NCBI GenBank assembly: GCA_031552535.1
Contig: JAVBMJ010000022.1
Span: forward strand, 1-64,000
Length of the DNA: 64,000 nt
Origin: JAVBMJ01 sp031552535
GTDB lineage: Bacteria; Bacteroidota; Bacteroidia; Bacteroidales; Rikenellaceae
Direction of reading: 5' to 3'
The notes below the pieces were generated by a model. It was not told the DNA's origin. It ran no database searches and worked only from the letters and a program-made list of their open reading frames with translations. Of the stretch, positions 59,377 through 64,000 are shown one piece after another; positions within the stretch are counted from its first letter, which is position 1, and each line of letters starts with the position of its first letter. Made by a program: the position numbers and the translations under genes.

Positions 59377-60060
59377 AGATACGGCGAGGGTTGCGATGCT
59401 TATACGGCAATCGGGCATTGCCTTGAGCACCGTTTCTCCCATTGAGATGATCGTTGCGCCTGTCGTGAGGACGTCGTCCACCAGGAGGATATGTTTGCCG
59501 CGCAATGCTTCGGGGTTGCGTACCGTGAATATGCCTTCGGCGTTCTCCCATCGTTCCATCTCCTGTTTCCGGGCCTGGCTTTCGTTATGTTTGTGACGTA
59601 TGACGCTTCGGCGGTCTACGGGAAGCCCCATGGCCCGTGCTATTCCTTCGGCTATGTATTCCGATTGGTTGTAACCGCGGGCGAGCCTTTTGCGCAGATG
59701 CAGCGGCACGGGAATGACAACATCCACATCGCTATAGAGGCATCCCTGGTGGAGTTCCGTTCCGAACCACAGGCCCATATCGCGGGCTTCGCGCCATCCT
59801 CCCCGGTATTTGAACCGGTGGATTAGGCGGGCGAAATTGCTGTCGGGGATGTAGTATATGAAACTCGACGCGTTGACTACGGGCAGCAAGCCCCAGAACC
59901 TGCGGGATACCGGATTGTCGAATTGCGATGCGAATCCTGTCAGGGGTATGTCCATCCTGCACCCGGTACATACATACCGCGCCCCCTCACCCATGGCGCG
60001 ACCGCAGGCGGGGCATACCGGGGGATAGAACAGCGACAGTATGTCGTGCAGCGGTTTCAT
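59353..60060 (-). CDS. comF: ComF family phosphoribosyltransferase-like protein
   Basis: 235 residues from M-K-P-L-H-D-I-L-S-L-F; this start lies 4 nt after the priA stop and matches family N-termini better than the overlapping upstream Mets. An N-terminal zinc finger (C-P-A-C-G-R-A-M...C-T-G-C) precedes a PRTase domain with the PRPP motif I-L-L-V-D-D-V-L-T-T-G-A-T. ComF is needed for DNA uptake in transformable bacteria. Its C-terminal codons lie inside a palindrome arm, so the end may have been replaced by element sequence. Confidence 0.92.
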   Translation of the reverse strand: MKPLHDILSLFYPPVCPACGRAMGEGARYVCTGCRMDIPLTGFASQFDNPVSRRFWGLLPVVNASSFIYYIPDSNFARLIHRFKYRGGWREARDMGLWFGTELHQGCLYSDVDVVIPVPLHLRKRLARGYNQSEYIAEGIARAMGLPVDRRSVIRHKHNESQARKQEMERWENAEGIFTVRNPEALRGKHILLVDDVLTTGATIISMGETVLKAMPDCRISIATLAVSKARLKTY

Positions 60061-60064
60061 CGGA

Positions 60065-62341
60065 TCATTGCGGATCGACATTACATGACACGTCCACATA
60101 TTTGCAGTTTTGGTCCTCCCTGAGCCGCGTGATACACTCCGCGATCATGGTGCGTGCCCGGGAAAAGGATTTGCCCTGCTCGATCTTGAGTGTGAAGCAG
60201 AGTATGTGTTCGCGTTTTACACGGTCCACGGGAGGAGGCACGGGGCCCAGCAGCCGTGTCCCGAACGCTTCGCGCAAATACCCGTGGAGCAGCCGGGCGG
60301 CATAGTCCAATCGCCCGGTGTTGCGGCATCTGAGCCTGAGGTCGATGATGCGGCAATAGGGCGGGTAACTGAAAAGATGGCGCTCCTGCAACTGCGCTTC
60401 AACCATCGCCCGGTAGTCGCCCGCAGCCACCTGCCGTATGACAGGGTGGAAAGGCTGCGCGGTCTGTATCACCACCTCGCCCGCGGTTTCGCGCCGCCCC
60501 GAACGTCCCGCCACCTGGGTCATAAGTTGGAAAGCGCGTTCGGCGGCCCGGAAATCGGGATAATTCAACAGGTTGTCGGCGTTGAGCACCCCCACCAGCG
60601 AGACGCCCGAGAAGTCGAAACCCTTGGTGATCATTTGCGTACCTACGAGGATATCCACATCCCTTCGTTCGAAAGCCGCGATTATCGAGCGGTAGCTGTG
60701 GCGACTGCGCGAGGTGTCGGCATCAAGCCGCGCTACGCGTACTTCCGGCAGAAGCGCAGCAAGCTCCTCTTCCACCTTTTCGGTGCCGAAGCCGCGCGAT
60801 TCGACCTGCCCCTCACCGCACGATGGGCAGAAGGCGAAGACCGTGTGCCGGTAGCCGCAGTAATGGCATCGCAATTTCCCGTCGGCCTTGTGAAGCGTAA
60901 GGGCTACGTTGCAGTTGGGGCACTGGGGCACATGGCCACATTTAGTGCATTCGACATAGGGCGAAAACCCGCGCCGGTTCTGGAACAGGATCACCTGGCG
61001 TCCCGCCTCCACCTGTTCCATGATGCGGTCCAGCAGTTCTTTATTGAAGTGCGACTTGCGTTCGCCGCGCTTCGACGAGCGTATCGTATCGGAGACGATT
61101 ATTTGCGGCAGCACCGCGTTGCCGTAACGCTCGCCGAGCGTGACGAGCCCGTATTTCCCTCCCGAAGCGTTCGCGTAACTCTCTATCGACGGGGTGGCGC
61201 TGCCCAACAGTGTCCTGGCCCCGTACAGGCCGGCCAATACTATGGACATATCGCGGGCATGGTATCGCGGTGCGGGGTCGTCCTGTTTGAATCCGGGGTC
61301 GTGCTCCTCGTCCACAATCACAAGGCCCAGTTCGCAGAAAGGCATGAATACCGACGAACGTGCACCGACCACCAGATGGCCGCCGCCGCGCGCCACCTTC
61401 ATATAATTACGGGCGCGGTAAGCGTCGCCGTAACGCGAGTGGTAGGCTACCACCTTTTCGCCGAATACATCTTCGAGCCTTCGGATCAACTGCCCCGTAA
61501 GGGCTATCTCGGGCAGCAGGTACAGTACGTCGCGTCCCGCGGCAAGGTGCCCGGCGATGAGGCTTATGTATATCTCCGTCTTGCCGCTGCCCGTGACCCC
61601 ATGCAGCAGCACCGTCTCTTTTTCCCTGAAATGGCGCTCTATATCTGCAATGGCGTTTTGCTGGGCCGCGGTGAGGCGCGGTAGTTTTTCAGTAACTTCC
61701 GCAAAGTTTCCCCCATTCCCGGATATGTCCGCCGTTCCGCTCCAGGGAGCGTCCTGCATCTGTATACTGATCATGCGCTTTTTCACCAGTGCCGCGATGA
61801 TGCCCGCGGTGGCGTCCAACTCGTGCCGCGGAACCTTCGCCGAAAAAAGGTCGCCGTCAGCGGCCCGGCTCACGATCCCCATCATGGTGGAGTATTGCTT
61901 CGGAGCCCTCAGGAGCGATTCGAGGCATTCGTTGAGTTTCGCCTCGTCGCATATATCGGGGTGCAGCCCCACGGCAACCGTTTGCCTGGGGCGGTAGGTA
62001 TCGCGTGCGTATTCGTCTTCCCCGTCCCCCTTGGGTTTCAGTAACGAAGGTAGCGCCGCCGCCATGACCTCTCCCAGTGTACACATATAATAATCCGCCA
62101 TCCACTCCCAGAGCGCCATCTGGCGGTGCGACAGCGTCAGCCGCGGCTCGGCCATGCGCAACACCGGCTTGAGGTTCTTCACCCGTGGCGCCCGGTCGTG
62201 TATCTTCCACACGATCCCCATGTATATCTTGTTGCGTCCAAGGCCCACGACCACAGCGTCGCCCTCGCCGGCTTCCGGCAAGGTGTCGAGCCGGTAAGTC
62301 AGCGTTTGCAGTGCAAGCGGAACGACAATATCTGCGTACAT
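60065..62341 (-). CDS. priA: Primosomal protein N' (replication restart helicase PriA)
   Basis: 758 residues. N-terminal 3'-end-binding domain (Y-A-D-I-V-V-P-L-A-L), Walker A G-V-T-G-S-G-K-T-E-I-Y, DEAH-type V-D-E-E-H-D, and the eight-Cys zinc motif C-T-K-C-G...C-P-N-C...C-H-Y-C-G...C-P-S-C-G, then D-A-D-T-S and helicase motif R-G-x-R region (V-A-G-R-S-G-R). It restarts stalled forks. priA and comF are nearly contiguous, so they share a transcript. Confidence 0.97.
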   Translation of the reverse strand: MYADIVVPLALQTLTYRLDTLPEAGEGDAVVVGLGRNKIYMGIVWKIHDRAPRVKNLKPVLRMAEPRLTLSHRQMALWEWMADYYMCTLGEVMAAALPSLLKPKGDGEDEYARDTYRPRQTVAVGLHPDICDEAKLNECLESLLRAPKQYSTMMGIVSRAADGDLFSAKVPRHELDATAGIIAALVKKRMISIQMQDAPWSGTADISGNGGNFAEVTEKLPRLTAAQQNAIADIERHFREKETVLLHGVTGSGKTEIYISLIAGHLAAGRDVLYLLPEIALTGQLIRRLEDVFGEKVVAYHSRYGDAYRARNYMKVARGGGHLVVGARSSVFMPFCELGLVIVDEEHDPGFKQDDPAPRYHARDMSIVLAGLYGARTLLGSATPSIESYANASGGKYGLVTLGERYGNAVLPQIIVSDTIRSSKRGERKSHFNKELLDRIMEQVEAGRQVILFQNRRGFSPYVECTKCGHVPQCPNCNVALTLHKADGKLRCHYCGYRHTVFAFCPSCGEGQVESRGFGTEKVEEELAALLPEVRVARLDADTSRSRHSYRSIIAAFERRDVDILVGTQMITKGFDFSGVSLVGVLNADNLLNYPDFRAAERAFQLMTQVAGRSGRRETAGEVVIQTAQPFHPVIRQVAAGDYRAMVEAQLQERHLFSYPPYCRIIDLRLRCRNTGRLDYAARLLHGYLREAFGTRLLGPVPPPVDRVKREHILCFTLKIEQGKSFSRARTMIAECITRLREDQNCKYVDVSCNVDPQ

Positions 62342-62385
62342 AGGCCGGATTTCTTAGGGGCCGGGTTCTGGCCGTTTGACGAACG

Positions 62386-62400
62386 TTAACAAATTTAAAC
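62386..62400. repeat. Single terminal motif of the dispersed repeat
   Basis: AAATTTAAACAGTTTCTAA-type sequence at about 62389-62407, right after the ketosynthase-like gene and before priA. It is a solo copy of the element end motif, with no partner arm nearby. Confidence 0.5.
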
Positions 62401-62405
62401 AGTTT

Positions 62406-63455
62406 CTAAACCGCTTGCAAGAGGATTAACGAATCGGCATTCCCGGACCGGTTATAAACCACTATCGCGCGAGGGTTGTCGATCCCGCCCCCACCGTCCG
62501 CCGCCATGTGGGCCGGTATACGGCTTTTCGAAAGACACGTCGCGGCGGCATACATCCCGAGTGCCGTGGCCGTATACGATTCGCCGAAGATATGCTTATA
62601 GCGAACCAGCCTCTTGCCGGGGAACAGTTCCGCCGCTGTTTGCCGGTAAACGTCGTCGACGGCGCCGTTGCCGTTCATGCCCGTTATTACCGCATCCACC
62701 TCACCGGCGGTTATGCCGGCACGGGCGAGCATCCCGCCGAGCACCGCCGACAACTCTCCGGGATGGCGGCCATAAGCTATCTCCACGCCTCCCACGGCGC
62801 ACACCGTCTTTTCGCTCTTCCCGGACGAGAGCATGAAACTCACCGATGTCTCGCCCGAGAACGCTTCATGGCCGTGCCTCAGGTCATGCGTCCCATCATC
62901 GCGCCGCCAGTATTCTATTCGGCTCAGGAGCAGATGGTAGTCGGGCGTCATCTCGTCATATCCCCCCACCAGTGCAGTGCGTATCCTGCCAAGTCCCATC
63001 TGCTGAAAGGCATCGAGAAGGGCGCTTTCGAACGAAATACCCTTGTGGGCATAGGTGCTGTTGCAGCCGTGGCACCCGAGGTCGATCCCGATCAGGGACC
63101 CTATCGTGTTGTGGGTCGACTGCATGAAATGGGTCGGCTGCAGCAACTCCTCGCCGTTACGGATCATCGCTTCGAGGAATATCCCCGTACTTTCGATGCA
63201 CCCCAGCCCCGTACCGCTGATTATCGCATCGGGCATCGCTATCCCCGACCGCCGCACCGCCGCACGCGAAGTGACCATGGCCCGCTTCAGCAAACGGCCC
63301 ATGCGCCGGGCCGTACCCGCGTCGAGCCACTCCCTGAAGTCGGGGTCGGCGGCACGCACATACACGCTGTCTGGCACCGCCGGCGAATCGAACCACGCAT
63401 CAGAAAGGGGCGCCTGCACCGATATCTGCTCCGAAGCCTCTATGTAAACAGCCAT
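62406..63455 (-). CDS. Beta-ketoacyl synthase-like protein, possibly a chain-length-factor subunit
   Basis: 349 residues, shorter than the usual ~410. Thiolase fold with G-T-G-L-G-C-I-E-S-T and a Cys131 at the nucleophile place (G-C-N-S-T-Y-A-H), but the HGTGT box is replaced by M-N-G-N-G-A-V-D and the GHT box by F-G-E-S. Loss of the catalytic His residues suggests a non-catalytic partner of the full ketosynthase 2 nt upstream, as in aryl polyene or flexirubin clusters. The cluster identity cannot be confirmed in this window. Confidence 0.7.
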   Translation of the reverse strand: MAVYIEASEQISVQAPLSDAWFDSPAVPDSVYVRAADPDFREWLDAGTARRMGRLLKRAMVTSRAAVRRSGIAMPDAIISGTGLGCIESTGIFLEAMIRNGEELLQPTHFMQSTHNTIGSLIGIDLGCHGCNSTYAHKGISFESALLDAFQQMGLGRIRTALVGGYDEMTPDYHLLLSRIEYWRRDDGTHDLRHGHEAFSGETSVSFMLSSGKSEKTVCAVGGVEIAYGRHPGELSAVLGGMLARAGITAGEVDAVITGMNGNGAVDDVYRQTAAELFPGKRLVRYKHIFGESYTATALGMYAAATCLSKSRIPAHMAADGGGGIDNPRAIVVYNRSGNADSLILLQAV

Positions 63456-63457
63456 AT

Positions 63458-64000
63458 CTATATCGTTGAGAAAATTAGCGCCGAATCGTTGCCCCCGAAC
63501 CCGAACGAATTCGACAGCACGTGTCGCAACTCACGCGGAGGCTCCTGCGTTGTGGCAGGCGAAAACGACAACTCCCCGATGCGGTTGCGGAAATTGAGGT
63601 TTACCGGGATGAATCCCTCCCTGAGCGCCATGATCGAGATCACTGCCTCGACACCTCCAGCCGCACTCGTGGTATGGCCCGTGAAGGGCTTGGTCGACGA
63701 AACGGGCGGAACCGCATCGCCGAAGAGTTTCATTATCGCTATGCCCTCGCTCAGATCGTTGTTCCCCGTTCCCGTGCCGTGGGCGTTGATGTAATCTATA
63801 TCTCCTGGCTGCAATCCTGCCTCAGCAAGCGCCTGCTTCATAGCCATGTACGCACCCTTGCCGTCTGGCGACGAGGCTGTCTGGTGGAACGCATCGCAGG
63901 TGTTGGCATATCCCGCGAGGCGGCAAAGAGGCTTTGCCCCGCGTCCGGCCGCCGATTCCGCCGACTCCAATACCACATAAGCGGCGCCCTCGCCGAGGTT
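63458..64000 (-). CDS. Beta-ketoacyl-ACP synthase, C-terminal part (runs off the window)
   Basis: The last 180 codons of a FabF-type ketosynthase; the 5' end lies beyond the window. Catalytic His residues are intact: I-N-A-H-G-T-G-T and F-T-G-H-T-T-S-A-A-G, plus S-N-S-F-G-F-G-G-N near the end. It is 2 nt upstream of the degenerate ketosynthase, so the two are translated together. Such KS pairs occur in aryl polyene and flexirubin clusters and in dialkylresorcinol synthesis. Confidence 0.9.
   Translation of the reverse strand, partial: NLGEGAAYVVLESAESAAGRGAKPLCRLAGYANTCDAFHQTASSPDGKGAYMAMKQALAEAGLQPGDIDYINAHGTGTGNNDLSEGIAIMKLFGDAVPPVSSTKPFTGHTTSAAGGVEAVISIMALREGFIPVNLNFRNRIGELSFSPATTQEPPRELRHVLSNSFGFGGNDSALIFSTI

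Overview
The window looks like a chromosomal segment of a Bacteroidales bacterium. A Rikenellaceae/Alistipes-like host fits best, but this is an inference from overall character, not a proven assignment. The evidence is a SusC/SusD glycan locus, promoters of the TAnnTTTG type with TTTG 19 nt upstream, no strong Shine-Dalgarno sequences, DUF4491, DUF1735 and DUF1573 proteins, LytTR/propeller histidine-kinase systems, and a tRNA-tuf-secE-nusG-rplKAJL-rpoBC gene order typical of the phylum.

Layout. 1-5.84 kb is a mobile, visibly AT-richer patch: the tail of an IS5-like transposase, two tandem HTH_17 DNA-binding proteins, a tyrosine recombinase, a convergent P-loop ATPase, and a second AAA ATPase (SMC/ABC-like P-loop) cut off by an IS4-family element. 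6.2-20.5 kb is the leftward expression-machinery block (promoter near 20.5 kb; tRNA-Thr, -Tyr, -Gly, tuf, tRNA-Trp, secE, nusG, rplK, rplA, rplJ, rplL, rpoB, rpoC). Its rplL-rpoB gap is almost 800 bp and carries an unusual repeat array.

20.9-36.5 kb is a divergent polysaccharide/glycan utilisation locus. Leftward are susC, susD, a GH18 enzyme and two DUF1735-LamG lipoproteins, resembling in composition the Bacteroides BT_3983-3987 N-glycan locus. Rightward are a LacI regulator, a DapA/NanA-family aldolase, a sodium:solute symporter, a DUF1573 protein and a secreted beta-propeller protein. I infer capture and cleavage of a host glycan on one side and uptake and aldol cleavage of an acidic sugar, perhaps sialic acid, on the other.

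36.6-56.2 kb holds maf, a GT2 glycosyltransferase, a soluble REC-histidine kinase, two LytTR two-component systems (one with a very large propeller sensor), a GntP permease, two surface lipoproteins including one with seven WKNG repeats, a decayed IS3 element, an IS remnant with intact inverted repeats, a decayed mobilizable-element segment, and yicC. 56.6-64 kb holds yidD, recQ, comF, priA and the start of a ketosynthase cluster that runs off the right edge.

The least explained content is non-coding: a dispersed ~167 bp MITE-like family (three copies, one with another element nested in it), an A-B-B-B-B-A repeat block between rplL and rpoB, a 282 bp nested palindrome between comF and recQ whose outer arms match perfectly over 37 bp, and a partly duplicated tRNA-Tyr interrupted by ~90 bp.
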